From: Novosphingobium sediminicola
GTDB lineage: Bacteria; Pseudomonadota; Alphaproteobacteria; Sphingomonadales; Sphingomonadaceae
Direction: 5' to 3'
DNA: 64,000 nucleotides
Assembly: GCF_014196525.1 (NCBI RefSeq)
Contig: NZ_JACIDX010000002.1
Coordinates: 186,001-250,000 of the forward strand
Part shown: one piece after another, positions 35,311 through 45,363 of the stretch
How positions within the stretch are numbered: the stretch's first letter is position 1
Layout: each line of letters begins with the position of its first letter
Notes under the pieces: model-generated
Database searches by the model: none
Told to the model about the DNA's origin: nothing
Seen by the model: the letters and a program-made list of their open reading frames with translations, nothing else
Made by a program: the position numbers and the translations under genes

Positions 35311-38300
35311 ATGGGAAATAGGTTGGTCGCTCCATGGGGGGCGGCCTTATCGGTTATGGGTTTTGCGATGCCTGCCCATGCACAGGTCGCCCGCTTTTCC
35401 ATTCCGGCGCAACCGATTGCTTCGGCGCTGGTGCAACTTGGCCGCGCCGCCCATGTCCAGATCGTCGCGCCCGAACGGATGATCGCGGGCAAGAATGCGC
35501 CCGCCATCGAAGGCGAGATGAGCCTGCAACAGGCCTTCGAGCGGCTGCTTTCCGGCTCCGGCCTGACGTTCCGCCAGATTTCGCCGGCAACCTATATCAT
35601 CACCATCGACACCCGCCCCATTCCAGCCGCGCTGCGACCGCCAAAACCGACCCCGCCCCAGCCGCAGGAAACCCGCCGACGCCCGTCGCCCGTCCCCTTG
35701 CCGCCCCGGGTCGACGATTCCGCCATTCTGGTCACCGGATCGCGCCTCATCACCAATGGCAACACCATGCCCACCCCGGTCACCGTGGTGACCAGCACGG
35801 AATTGCTGGCCTCTGATCCGTCCAGCATCATTGCGGGCATGTACGAGCTTCCCGCCCTGCTCGGTTCGATCACATCGAGCAGCAATATCAGCACTGGCGG
35901 GCTGAGCGCGATCAACCTGCGCGGCATCGGGGTCACGCGGGCGCTGCTGATGGTGGATGGCAAAAGGGCCGGACCAGCCTCGGGCGACAATACGGTCAAC
36001 CCCGATGTCATCCCGCAAATCCTGCTCAAACGGGTCGACGTGGTGACGGGGGGTGTTTCGGCCATCTATGGATCGGATGCGGTGGCGGGCGTGGTCAATT
36101 TCATCACCGACACCCATTTTCGCGGGGTAAAGGCCCATTTGCAGCGGGGCCTCTCGCAATATGGCGATGACAGCAAATTCGACATAGGCGCGGCATGGGG
36201 CGGCGATTTCGCGGGGGACCGGGGACATATTGTCGCGGGCATCCAATGGCGCGATTCCGAAGGGATCAGCAACCGCAACCGGCGGCCCTTGCTGTCCGAA
36301 GCACTCTGGTCCGAACAGGGATCGGTGCCGGGCGGCGGAACGCCGGGCACAGCGGGCAACCCTTATCAGTTGGTGCGCGGGGCGGTGCTGGGCACGGCCT
36401 CCTATGGCGGGCTGATCAATTCGGGGCCGCTGGCCGGTCTGCAATTCAACAGCACCGGGCAACTCATCCCCTTTGCGCATGGCGCCGCCACCGGCACGCC
36501 GGGCATCGAGATCGGCGGCGATGGCGCCCATTTCGTCAATGGCTCGCTCAGCCCTGCGCAGGATCTGCAAAGCGGATATGGCCGCGCGGAACTTGCCCTT
36601 TCGCCCCGGCTCATGCTGTATGCCAGCCTGTCCGTATCGCGCTTTCACCAGACCTATACCGGACAGAACCCATTCCTGAACGGGCTGGCCGTCGGCTATG
36701 CCAATCCATTTCTGGCCAGCATCCAACCCGAATATCAGGGCATCATCGCCGCCCAGCCCACCGGGGCCAGCATGCGCATCGGCAAGATCGCCACCGACCT
36801 GCCCAATTACCATTTCGGTTTTGATGAGAGCTATGGCCAGACCGCGCTGGGCGCGAAGGGGGAATTGGGGCGCATGCGGTGGAGCGTGGATTACACGCGA
36901 TCGGATTCGCGCATGACCACGACCAATTACAACAATATCAACACGGGCCGCTTGCTTGCCGCGCTTGATGCGGTCGACGATGGCCGTGGCGCAGCGGTGT
37001 GCCGGGCGGCCCTGCTCAACCCGGGGGCCTATGGCGGCTGCGTGCCGCTCAACATCTTTGGCACCGCCTCGGCCAGCGAGGCCGCCGTCCAATATATCGA
37101 ACAGGCCACCCACGCCACCACCCGCGTCGGCATGGACGATCTGAGCGCCACGGTGAAGGGCACGCTGGGCCATTCCGGGGCGGGGCCGGTCGAACTGGCC
37201 GTGAACGGCGAATGGCGGCGGGTGCATTACCGCGTGGGCAGCGATGCTTCGGGCAATGAAAAGGTCGATTGCACCGGCATTGCCTATAACTGCTTTTCCG
37301 GCGCTGCGCCCTATATGGGCGGGGCCAATTCGGTGCGCGAACCGGTCAGCCAGATTGTGGCCGAAACAGCCGCCGAACTCGATCTGCCGCTGATGGCCTC
37401 ATCGCGTCTGGGCCAGGTTTTCGGGCTTAATCTGGCGGGGCGGTTCACCCATTACAACACCAGCGGCGATGCGCTGACATGGAAGATCTCGGCCCGTTGG
37501 CAGGTGAGCCGGGATCTGCGCCTGCGCATGAACCGATCACGCGATATTCGCGCGCCCAGCCTTGCCGACCTGTTTGCCCCCGGCACCTATTACCGCAAGA
37601 ATTTCATCGACACCCACACCAACACATCCGGCTTTGTCACCTTCATCACGCAGGGCAATCCCGATCTGAAACCGGAACGCGCCGACACATGGACGCTGGG
37701 GGCGGTCTATACGCCGCGTTTCGCACCGGGGCTTAGCGTGGCGGTGGATTATTACAACATCGCCATCGGCAATGCGATTGCACAGGTCGATGGCTATCAA
37801 CCCTCGGTCAGCGCGCTTTGCGATGCATCAGGCGGAGCGGCCTCGATATGCTCGCTGATCCTGCGCCCGCTGCCCTATGCCGATACATCCGCAGCCAATT
37901 TCCCCACGCAATTGCTGTCCGAGGCGCTCAATGTCGCGCGGGCGCGGGCATGGGGCGTCGATCTGGAGCTGAACTATGTCGCCAGCATCCGCACCATGCC
38001 CGTCTCGCTGCGGTTTCTGGCCAATTGGCAGCCCCATGTGATCTTTGACAATGGGCCGGGGGGCTGGGTCGATGTGGGCGGGGCGGCCGATGGCATGCCG
38101 GGCCTGCCGCCCCTGCCCTCGGTCAAGCTGTTGGCCAGCCTCAGCCTTGAGCCGTGGCGCGGCACCTCGCTGCGGTTGCGCCAGCGCTGGCGCAGCGCCT
38201 TGCGCCAGAACGGCAATCCGGCATTGCATTTCGTCGACGTAAATGTGGCCCCCATCGGCTATACCGACATCACCGTATCGCGCCAGCTATCGTCCAATTT

Positions 38301-38457
38301 CAACATCTTCCTTAATGTGAAAAATCTGTTCGACGCCGCCCCGCCGCCCTTTGCCAGTTCGGGCGGTTCGGCCCAGATGAACTATCTGGGCGGCTTTGCG
38401 CAGGGCGACGACATTGTGGGCCGCTATTTCACGCTGGGCATCCGCCTGCGCAATTAG
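35311..38457 (+). CDS. FecA-like TonB-dependent receptor with STN signalling domain
   Basis: A 1048-aa receptor. Signal peptide (NRLVAPWGAALSVMGFAMPAHAQ), an STN domain (about 25-105: FSIPAQPIASALVQLGRAAHVQIV, ISPATYIITI), a Pro-rich linker, the plug ILVTGSRLITNGNTMPTPVTVV, NLRGIGVTRALLMVDGKR, VDVVTGGVSAIYGSDAVAGVVNF, and a 22-strand-type barrel ending GRYFTLGIRLRN. The STN domain allows signalling to the FecR upstream. Barrel loops contain Cys pairs (CRAALLNPGAYGGCVPLNIFG). It is convergent with the tannase operon: its stop TAG overlaps the tannase stop (38454-38457). Substrate unknown; the co-located esterases favour a plant aromatic. Confidence 0.93.
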   Translation: MGNRLVAPWGAALSVMGFAMPAHAQVARFSIPAQPIASALVQLGRAAHVQIVAPERMIAGKNAPAIEGEMSLQQAFERLLSGSGLTFRQISPATYIITIDTRPIPAALRPPKPTPPQPQETRRRPSPVPLPPRVDDSAILVTGSRLITNGNTMPTPVTVVTSTELLASDPSSIIAGMYELPALLGSITSSSNISTGGLSAINLRGIGVTRALLMVDGKRAGPASGDNTVNPDVIPQILLKRVDVVTGGVSAIYGSDAVAGVVNFITDTHFRGVKAHLQRGLSQYGDDSKFDIGAAWGGDFAGDRGHIVAGIQWRDSEGISNRNRRPLLSEALWSEQGSVPGGGTPGTAGNPYQLVRGAVLGTASYGGLINSGPLAGLQFNSTGQLIPFAHGAATGTPGIEIGGDGAHFVNGSLSPAQDLQSGYGRAELALSPRLMLYASLSVSRFHQTYTGQNPFLNGLAVGYANPFLASIQPEYQGIIAAQPTGASMRIGKIATDLPNYHFGFDESYGQTALGAKGELGRMRWSVDYTRSDSRMTTTNYNNINTGRLLAALDAVDDGRGAAVCRAALLNPGAYGGCVPLNIFGTASASEAAVQYIEQATHATTRVGMDDLSATVKGTLGHSGAGPVELAVNGEWRRVHYRVGSDASGNEKVDCTGIAYNCFSGAAPYMGGANSVREPVSQIVAETAAELDLPLMASSRLGQVFGLNLAGRFTHYNTSGDALTWKISARWQVSRDLRLRMNRSRDIRAPSLADLFAPGTYYRKNFIDTHTNTSGFVTFITQGNPDLKPERADTWTLGAVYTPRFAPGLSVAVDYYNIAIGNAIAQVDGYQPSVSALCDASGGAASICSLILRPLPYADTSAANFPTQLLSEALNVARARAWGVDLELNYVASIRTMPVSLRFLANWQPHVIFDNGPGGWVDVGGAADGMPGLPPLPSVKLLASLSLEPWRGTSLRLRQRWRSALRQNGNPALHFVDVNVAPIGYTDITVSRQLSSNFNIFLNVKNLFDAAPPPFASSGGSAQMNYLGGFAQGDDIVGRYFTLGIRLRN

Positions 38458-40187
38458 GAGCGGGTCGAGATGACCGGTATGCCCTTCTCACCCGCGCGAT
38501 AGGCGGGTTGATTATTCGGCGCGATCAGCGATGCGGCCGGCTGAGGAAAGGTCTGGGGCAGGCGCAGCGTGGAGCGGGCCACGCCATAGCTGGCCGCATC
38601 CTTGACCGGCCCCTTGCCATCATAGCGCGCCACATCGGGAAAGACAGGAACCGGGCGCGAAAAAAGCGCAGGTTTGCCCTCGGGCGCATAGGGCAGCGCA
38701 GGCCCCGCCTGCGGCCCGCCGCCGCCCATCGGGCCGCTCTCCACCGCATCGGCCAAAATTCTGTCAGGCGCCTTGCCCCCCTCCACCCATGCCATCAGCG
38801 GACTGAGCAGGTCGATCTGCGTCGCCCCTTCGCCGCCCACGCAATGCGCCATACCCGGAAACAGGAAAAAGCGCATGACCTCATCGGCCGCCACCTTGCC
38901 CATGGCCTGCTGCACGCCCTGATAATAGGCGATGGAAATGGCGGGCTGCACCGTCACGTCCTGCGCCCCATGCCACAGAATCAGCCGCCCCCCGCGCGCC
39001 CGGAACGGGGCCAGATCGGTGTTGGCCGCGTTGAACAGTCCGGCGGCAGGCAGCAGCCTGTCATACCAGCCTTGCGTATAGGCAAATTCACTGTCGAGCT
39101 GGCTCGCAGGCTTCATGCTGTCGGCATCAAACAACAGGCGACGCAGGGCAAAACCTTCCTTCGTCTCGCGATCACCAAATTGCGTGGCTGTGGACAATTT
39201 CCACGATTTCTCCGACCCCAGCGGCCAGCCCGAAATCTCGAAATAATGCCCCTGCCCATCCGATGGCCCCGCATAGAGCCGCTCGACCACACCGACCTCC
39301 TCGGCCGTCAGACAGGCGGCGGGATCGGCGCCCTTGCCGCATTCGACCCATGCACGCTGGAAATGGCAGGCGGTGGGCTGTTGCAACGTGCCGTCAATCA
39401 CCCCGGACACGGCCGCGCAATGGCGCATCACCGCATCATGCAGCAGCCCCAGACGCCCCGCCGCCAGAATGCGCGAACCATCGGCGCGGCGGTTCACATG
39501 GTCCTCCCACGGGTGGTAAAAGGCATTGTGGATGCTGTCGATGGCCACCGGCGCGCCCGCGCTCACCCCGTCGAAATCATCGGGATAGCGCTGCGCCTCC
39601 ATCAGCGCCTGACGCCCGCCTTCCGAACAGCCCATGAAATAGGAATAGCGCGGCGCCTGACCATAATAGGCCCGGATCAAGGCCTTGGCCACCAGCGCGG
39701 TCTGATGATTGCCGCGATAGGCATAATCGATCCGCATCTGGGCATTGTCGGTCCATGCCGCATCGCCCATGCCCGAGGAAGCCACCGAACGCGCCGATGC
39801 CACCGCCATCTCGCCATTGAGCGCAGGCGCGCAGTCCCCCGCCTGCGACGGCGTCTGGCGCCCCATCGCATTTTCCAGCAGACGCTGCGTCCATCGCTCC
39901 ATGGGCAGCGAGACGGTAAAGGCAATGGCCGGATCGACGGTGCCTTCGACGCGGCAATAGCGGCCCTTTTCCGTCTCCACCTCCGTGGCCGAGGTGATCC
40001 GGGCGGGCGCATCGGTCACGCCCTCCAGTCCCAGATGCGCCAGTTGCCCGCAAGCGGACACCGGCCTGACCACCGTCAGAGTTTTGGGCGCGCCCGGCCC
40101 CAAACCCGGCCCTGGTCCAGACTGGGCCATGCCCTGTCCGGCCAGAGCGAGAGAAGCGCAAAGCGCCCCGATGGATATGCGCTTCAT
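38454..40187 (-). CDS. Tannase/feruloyl esterase family protein, last gene of the operon
   Basis: About 577 aa, exported (KRISIGALCASLALAGQGMAQ). An alpha/beta hydrolase of the fungal-type tannase/feruloyl esterase family with its CS-D-HC signature: Cys187-Ser188 (FMGCSEGGRQ), Asp410 (WHGAQD) and His448-Cys449 (GMAHCVGG). The two Cys form the disulfide that joins the catalytic Ser and His. A lid domain (about 215-370) is present. Members cut galloyl, feruloyl or similar aromatic esters. The start at 40187 is preferred (GGAGAA ahead); the in-frame TTG at 40202 lies within the overlap with the upstream gene. It lies 11 bases after the next tannase. Of the three tannases it has the longest C-terminal Pro/Ala-rich extension. 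Confidence 0.9.
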   Translation of the reverse strand: MKRISIGALCASLALAGQGMAQSGPGPGLGPGAPKTLTVVRPVSACGQLAHLGLEGVTDAPARITSATEVETEKGRYCRVEGTVDPAIAFTVSLPMERWTQRLLENAMGRQTPSQAGDCAPALNGEMAVASARSVASSGMGDAAWTDNAQMRIDYAYRGNHQTALVAKALIRAYYGQAPRYSYFMGCSEGGRQALMEAQRYPDDFDGVSAGAPVAIDSIHNAFYHPWEDHVNRRADGSRILAAGRLGLLHDAVMRHCAAVSGVIDGTLQQPTACHFQRAWVECGKGADPAACLTAEEVGVVERLYAGPSDGQGHYFEISGWPLGSEKSWKLSTATQFGDRETKEGFALRRLLFDADSMKPASQLDSEFAYTQGWYDRLLPAAGLFNAANTDLAPFRARGGRLILWHGAQDVTVQPAISIAYYQGVQQAMGKVAADEVMRFFLFPGMAHCVGGEGATQIDLLSPLMAWVEGGKAPDRILADAVESGPMGGGGPQAGPALPYAPEGKPALFSRPVPVFPDVARYDGKGPVKDAASYGVARSTLRLPQTFPQPAASLIAPNNQPAYRAGEKGIPVISTRS

Positions 40188-40198
40188 GGCTTTTCTCC

Positions 40199-41719
40199 TC
40201 AACTCTTCTGGGCCACGCAGGCAAAACTGGCGACATCATCAGGGCCGCCCTTGCCGGTATAATGCGCCACCTTGGGATAGGCGCAGACCGGGTGCAGCCT
40301 TTCCTGCGCCTGCCCGTCCGGCCCGGTCTGTTTATAGCTGACCGTGATGGTCTGGGGCGCGATGCCTTGTTCAACCCATTTGACCAGCGGCTCCATCTGA
40401 TCGAATGGATTGCCGCAATGGCCCTTGGCCGGGATCATGAACAGGCGGATGCCATCGACCGCCTTGGCCCCATTGGCGGCCAGCGCGTCCTGATACAGTT
40501 TGATGGCAATCAGCGGGCTGATCGCAGAATCGTCCCATCCGTGATAGGTCAGGATCTTGCCCCCGCGCGCAAAGAGCGCCGCAAGCCGCTCCGGCTCCAC
40601 CGCATTCATCCGGCCCCGGCCCAATTCATCGGCGCGGGCGGTGTCCTTGTCGAAATCAAAGCTGTGATAATCCCACGAAGGGTCGTTGAAGAGCATGCGA
40701 AAGGTGATCGGCGCCGAAGTATCGGGGGTCTTGCCCGCGATTGGGCCGGGCAACAGGCGCGCACCCAGCGGATAGCCGGGATAGAGTTGCTCGCCGGTTC
40801 TTGGATTGCGGCTGCCCTGCGTAATGGCGGTGAGTGCGGCCAGTTGCGGCGCGGTCAGGCAAATTTCGGCATCGCCCGCCTTGCACAGCAGCTTTTTGGG
40901 ATCAAAACCGCAAGCCAGCGGATTTTCCACCAAACCATCGGCCAAACCGTCCTTGGCGTCGCAGGCTTTCAGCACCGTATCATGGATCATCTGCCACTTG
41001 GGCGCGGGGATGAAACTCTCGGGGGTCTTGTTCAGGGCCTGAGTGATATAGATCGAATTGGCCTGAAGCCGCGTCATCGGATTGGCCGGATCGCCGATGG
41101 CCAGACCGTCGAAATCATCGGGGAAATATTGCGCCGCCATCCAGCCCTGACGCCCGCCGGTGCTGCATGAATTCCAATAGGTGAAACGCAGGGCCGCCCC
41201 GGCCATCGCGGCAAGGATCTGCTTGGCCGCCACCACCGTTTCATGCACCGCGCGGGTCTGCCAATCGGTGGCCTTTTCCGGGTGGCCGACCCAGAAATCG
41301 CCATTATGATCATTGGTATGGCCGGTGTTGCCGGCCACCACGGCATAGCCTTTGGCAAGGCCGATGGCCAGATCGCCATATTGGATATTGGCCGAATAGG
41401 CGCCATTGCCCAGCATTTGCAGGCGGTTGTTCCAGCCATCGAGCGGAACCCAGAGTTCGACGCGAATGTCGGAATCGGGCGATGGAAACAGCCGCGCCTC
41501 CACCCGGCAGAAAGAGGGCAGATCGCGGAATGCTGCCGGATTGCCCCCCGCCCCTGCGGGCGGGACAAAGCCGCCCTTGGCCACGATCACGCCGGAGAGG
41601 ATCTCGCCTTTGGGCAGCGCGGATTTGACCGCCACATCGCAAGAAGTGGCCGCATGGGCGCTGGTGGCCATCCCCAACGACAGCAGACTGGCGGCCAACA
41701 GCCGGTTCAAAACCTTCAC
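40199..41719 (-). CDS. Tannase/feruloyl esterase family protein
   Basis: About 506 aa, exported (KVLNRLLAASLLSLGMATSAHA). CS-D-HC signature: Cys185-Ser186 (NSCSTGGRQG), Asp397 (YHGWDDSAI) and His434-Cys435 (AKGHCGNP). The core has VELWVPLDGWNNRLQMLGNGAYSAN and NTGHTND, as in bacterial tannases; six or more Cys suggest extra disulfides. The GTG start at 41719 has GGGGGAGA about 8 nt upstream. It lies 16 bases after the PrpD-like gene and 11 bases before the third tannase. It should act in the periplasm on aromatic esters brought in by the TonB receptor. Confidence 0.9.
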   Translation of the reverse strand: MKVLNRLLAASLLSLGMATSAHAATSCDVAVKSALPKGEILSGVIVAKGGFVPPAGAGGNPAAFRDLPSFCRVEARLFPSPDSDIRVELWVPLDGWNNRLQMLGNGAYSANIQYGDLAIGLAKGYAVVAGNTGHTNDHNGDFWVGHPEKATDWQTRAVHETVVAAKQILAAMAGAALRFTYWNSCSTGGRQGWMAAQYFPDDFDGLAIGDPANPMTRLQANSIYITQALNKTPESFIPAPKWQMIHDTVLKACDAKDGLADGLVENPLACGFDPKKLLCKAGDAEICLTAPQLAALTAITQGSRNPRTGEQLYPGYPLGARLLPGPIAGKTPDTSAPITFRMLFNDPSWDYHSFDFDKDTARADELGRGRMNAVEPERLAALFARGGKILTYHGWDDSAISPLIAIKLYQDALAANGAKAVDGIRLFMIPAKGHCGNPFDQMEPLVKWVEQGIAPQTITVSYKQTGPDGQAQERLHPVCAYPKVAHYTGKGGPDDVASFACVAQKS

Positions 41720-41735
41720 GACATTTCTCCCCCAA

Positions 41736-43160
41736 TCAGGCCCGCATCAGGGCGGCCAGTTTTCGCACATTATCAAGGCGTTCGAGCGCCCAAACAGTAT
41801 CGACCAAACGTTGCGAGGCCGAGCGCCCCAGCACCGGCACGATCAGATCCATCACCTTGGCCTCCACCGCCTGCGCCGAGAGCGGGTTTTCCGGCGTGCC
41901 CGAGGGAAAGCGCGTGTGATGGCGCAGCACCGTGCCGTCCTTCAGCGTGATTTCGACAATCGCCCCGCGCGGAGCTGCCGGGTCCATCAGGCTTTCATCG
42001 CCCACCACCTTCACCCGCGCGCGGATGGCCAGAACGGTGGGGTCTTTCATCAATGCCGCATCATGGGCATCGACAAAGGACACACCCCCGCGCAGCAGCG
42101 CCACCGAGACCAGATGCGGGCAATTGACATCGGGCATCGCGCTTTGCCCGACGATCCCCACCGCATCGCTGGGCAGATGGACCAGCACCGCCGCGATCCT
42201 TTCCGCGCTCAACCCATGTTCCCGCCGCAGCGTCAGCAGCGCGTCAAGCGCGGACTGGTTGGGATAGCCCACGGTATAGGTCTTGATGGCGGAACGGGTG
42301 ATGAAGAAGTCCTGCCCCAACCCCGCCACCATCGCGGCCGGATCGGGCCGCGCCGAAAGCGCACGAAGAAGATTATGCGTGCCGTCCAGCACATCATGCA
42401 CCCCCGTCAGCCCGGCCTCGACCATGGTGACCGCCATCACGCCATTGCGCGCGCCCATCCCTGCAAAGTCGAAGGCCTTTTCAATGTGATCCTCATCATC
42501 GACCCAGCTCCACAGGCCAGAAACCTGCTGCGCGCCATAGGACAGGGCATAGCGCATCCCCGTTTCGTCCAGCGGGGCAAGGATCGCGCTGCCCAGCGCG
42601 CAATAGGTCGAGGATGTGCCCTCGGCGCTGCGATGCCCGGCGCGCACGCTGTCCGGCCCCAGCGCCATCAGCAACCGGCACCCCAGGTCATAGCCCAGCA
42701 CCACCGCGCGGATCAGGTCCATGCCGCTGGCGCCGTTCTTTTCGCCTATGGCCAGCGCGGCGGGGACGGCGGAGCAGCCCGGATGCGCCTTGGTGACAGG
42801 TTCGAAATCGTCGGTTTCATCGGCATGGGCGCACATGGCATTGGCCAGCGCCGCGTTGACCGCGCTGGTGCGAAAAGAGGAGGCTGCTACCCCCGCCTCG
42901 CCCTTTCCGCCCAGGCCCTGGACATAGCGCAGGGCGGCAAGGCCGGGGCGCATCCGCGCGCCCGAAATCATCGCGCCCAGCGTGTCGAGGATCCGATGCC
43001 GCGCCGCCTCCATCACCGCCGGCGGCAGAACCGCAGCGCGCGAGGCGACCATATGGCGGGCCAGAATGCCGGTAATGTCCGAACGCTCCGCCGCCAGCGC
43101 CCCGCCCAGAGGCAGCGCCGCCAGAGCGCCCAGAGCCGCGCGCCTGTCCAGCCGCATCAT
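41736..43160 (-). CDS. MmgE/PrpD family protein with Tat-like signal
   Basis: About 474 aa. The N-terminus [20 protein letters not shown] carries a twin-arginine motif and hydrophobic stretch, unusual since MmgE/PrpD proteins are mostly cytoplasmic. The body matches the family: [76 protein letters not shown], and the C-terminal SYLM-like [14 protein letters not shown]. Members include 2-methylcitrate dehydratase and other dehydratases or decarboxylases. ATG 43160 overlaps the MHS transporter stop by 4 bases. If exported it would process a released organic acid in the periplasm; this is inference. Confidence 0.85.
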   Translation of the reverse strand: MMRLDRRAALGALAALPLGGALAAERSDITGILARHMVASRAAVLPPAVMEAARHRILDTLGAMISGARMRPGLAALRYVQGLGGKGEAGVAASSFRTSAVNAALANAMCAHADETDDFEPVTKAHPGCSAVPAALAIGEKNGASGMDLIRAVVLGYDLGCRLLMALGPDSVRAGHRSAEGTSSTYCALGSAILAPLDETGMRYALSYGAQQVSGLWSWVDDEDHIEKAFDFAGMGARNGVMAVTMVEAGLTGVHDVLDGTHNLLRALSARPDPAAMVAGLGQDFFITRSAIKTYTVGYPNQSALDALLTLRREHGLSAERIAAVLVHLPSDAVGIVGQSAMPDVNCPHLVSVALLRGGVSFVDAHDAALMKDPTVLAIRARVKVVGDESLMDPAAPRGAIVEITLKDGTVLRHHTRFPSGTPENPLSAQAVEAKVMDLIVPVLGRSASQRLVDTVWALERLDNVRKLAALMRA

Positions 43161-44446
43161 GCCGCTTCCCCCAAATAGGGCGCGCGGCGGGGCAGGCGCC
43201 AGCTTACGAAAAACACCATCACCATCATCGCGCTGACATACCAATAGAACGCGCCTTCATGGCCGATGCTCTTGGCAAAGAGCGCGGCATATTCCGCCGT
43301 CCCGCCAAAGATCGCATTGGCCAGCGCATAGGCGAACCCCACCCCCAGCGCGCGTACCTGCGTCGGGAACAGCTCGGCCTTGATGATGCCCGAAATCGAG
43401 GTGTAAAAGCTGATCACAACCAGCGCGAGAGTGATCAGGACGCCCGCCTGAAACGGACCATCGGCCCGGTGCAGCGCGCCCACCAGCGGCACCGTCATCA
43501 CCGCGCCGCCAATGGCAAAGATCAGCATATTGGCCCGCCGCCCGATCCGATCAGAGAGCCCCCCCATCACCGGTTGCAAGCACATGAAGATGAACAGGCA
43601 GACCGTCATCACCTCGCTGGCCGCGCCGATCGCCATGCCTGCGGAATTGACGAGGAATTTCTGCATATAGGTGGTGAACGTATAGAAGATCAGCGAGCCG
43701 CCCGCCGTAAAGCCCAGCACCGAGAGGAAGGCTGCCGGATGCTGGCGCAGCAGCGCGATCAGGCTGCCCGCCTCGCTGTCCTGCCTGTCATGAGCCGAGG
43801 TGGTTTCACGCAGCCGCATCCGCGCGGCCAGCGCCGCCAGAGCGGCCAGAGCGCCCAGAATGAAGGGCACCCGCCAGCCCCATTCCTGCAACGCCGCCTC
43901 GGGCAGGCTGTGTTGCAGGATGACCACCACCAGCGAGGCCGCCAATTGCCCACCGATCAGCGTGACATATTGAAAGGAGGAGAGAAACCCGCGCCTTCCT
44001 TCCGTCGCCACTTCGCTCATATAGGTGGCCGCCGTGCCATATTCGCCGCCCAGCGCAAAACCCTGCACCAACCGCGCCAGCATCAACAGGCCCGGCGCCC
44101 AGACGCCAATCGTCGCATAAGTGGGCAACAGCGCAATCACCATCGACCCCACGCACATGGTCAGCACCGAAGCCACCAGCGCCGCGCGCCGCCCCCGCCG
44201 ATCGGCAAGACGCCCGAATACCCAGCCGCCGATGGGCCGCATCAGGAAACCGGCGGCAAACACGCCCGCCGTGTTGAGCAATTGCCCGGTGGCGTCAGCC
44301 TTGGGAAAGAACAAAGGCGCGAAATAGACCGAGCAGAAGGCATAGACATAGAAATCGAACCATTCGACCAGATTGCCGCTGGATGCCGCAATGATCGCGC
44401 CGATGCCGGATGCCCGCGACGGTTCGACGGGTTGTGAAGAAGGCAC
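43157..44446 (-). CDS. MHS-family MFS transporter (organic acid:proton symporter)
   Basis: About 429 aa, twelve transmembrane helices. The metabolite:H+ symporter signature is clear: [15 protein letters not shown] in helix 1, [14 protein letters not shown] in the first loop, [20 protein letters not shown] in helix 4-5, and GLSDRIGRR in the middle loop. Relatives import alpha-ketoglutarate, citrate, shikimate or aromatic acids. The start is probably GTG 44446: CGGAGG lies 6-7 nt upstream, while the longer TTG frame at 44467 is only seven codons more. It is the only inner-membrane transporter in the operon and could take up the acid released by the esterases. Confidence 0.9.
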   Translation of the reverse strand: MPSSQPVEPSRASGIGAIIAASSGNLVEWFDFYVYAFCSVYFAPLFFPKADATGQLLNTAGVFAAGFLMRPIGGWVFGRLADRRGRRAALVASVLTMCVGSMVIALLPTYATIGVWAPGLLMLARLVQGFALGGEYGTAATYMSEVATEGRRGFLSSFQYVTLIGGQLAASLVVVILQHSLPEAALQEWGWRVPFILGALAALAALAARMRLRETTSAHDRQDSEAGSLIALLRQHPAAFLSVLGFTAGGSLIFYTFTTYMQKFLVNSAGMAIGAASEVMTVCLFIFMCLQPVMGGLSDRIGRRANMLIFAIGGAVMTVPLVGALHRADGPFQAGVLITLALVVISFYTSISGIIKAELFPTQVRALGVGFAYALANAIFGGTAEYAALFAKSIGHEGAFYWYVSAMMVMVFFVSWRLPRRAPYLGEAA

Positions 44447-44463
44447 AGGGATCCTCCGTGATT

Positions 44464-45363
44464 TCAAGGGTTACGCGGCGCAGGGGCGCCGCCGGACAGC
44501 GTGACCCCCGCCCCCATCGCGCGCCCCTTTTCCGGTTCGGGCAGCAGCAGGGTGACGATGCTCTGCGTCTGATCGCTCTCGTTCAGATTGTTATGCGCCA
44601 CGCCCACGGGCAGCACGACCAGCGTGTTGGCGGGCGCCTTGTAATGGCTCATGCCATATTGCACGCTCATCTCGCCCTTGCGGACGAAATAGACCTGATC
44701 GAAGGGGTGGAGATGCGTCTCGGTCCGCCCGCCGCCCGGCAGCATATCATTGAGCCGCTCCAGCACATGGGGCGATCCGGTGGCGCGTGAGGCCAGAATG
44801 CGTTCGTTGAGCGAAGCATGGCCTGTGCCGCCTGCCAGTTCGCCCAGCGGCGGCGCGGCGCGGACATATTGGGCCGCCCCATCCACATGATAGGCCGCAG
44901 CAGGCCGGATCAACCCGGCCAGATCGCGCGCGGGGGCGGGCGTGATGACTTCCAGCACATCGGCCTGCTCGCCGACCTCGTTCCAGATACGATGCGGAAC
45001 GCCCGCTGGCAGCAACGCCAGCGTCTCGGGCTTCAGCGTAAAGCGCTCATTGCCGATTTCCACCCGCGCCGTGCCTTTCAGCACCAGATAGGTGTGGTCC
45101 ACCGGCAGGGCGATGCTGCCCTGCGCGGCGGCGTGGGGGGCAAGGCGGGTATAGACGACAAAGGCGCTTTCCAGCCCATTGCCCGGACCGGCGAGAATCT
45201 CGCTGGAGGCCCGGCCCTTGAAGGGGGCCAGATCGACCCCGCGCAGAGGCCCGCGCGCAGCACTCAAATGAAATGGCCCGGCAGGCGAGAGGGATGCCTG
45301 CCGGGCCTGCGCCACACCGGCCAGAGCGACAAGAAATACGCAAGGGGGAAGAAACCACTTCAC
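44464..45363 (-). CDS. Exported double-cupin protein
   Basis: A 299-aa bicupin with a signal peptide ([19 protein letters not shown]). The first cupin (about 75-145) shows [17 protein letters not shown] and [11 protein letters not shown], with an incomplete metal site. The second cupin (about 210-285) has [22 protein letters not shown] and [11 protein letters not shown], with the His-His-Glu-like set complete enough to bind a metal. Secreted bicupins include oxidases, dioxygenases and isomerases; the reaction here is unknown. The GTG start overlaps the tannase stop by 4 bases (GTGA) and the gene stops 17 bases before the MHS gene start. Confidence 0.8.
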   Translation of the reverse strand: MKWFLPPCVFLVALAGVAQARQASLSPAGPFHLSAARGPLRGVDLAPFKGRASSEILAGPGNGLESAFVVYTRLAPHAAAQGSIALPVDHTYLVLKGTARVEIGNERFTLKPETLALLPAGVPHRIWNEVGEQADVLEVITPAPARDLAGLIRPAAAYHVDGAAQYVRAAPPLGELAGGTGHASLNERILASRATGSPHVLERLNDMLPGGGRTETHLHPFDQVYFVRKGEMSVQYGMSHYKAPANTLVVLPVGVAHNNLNESDQTQSIVTLLLPEPEKGRAMGAGVTLSGGAPAPRNP

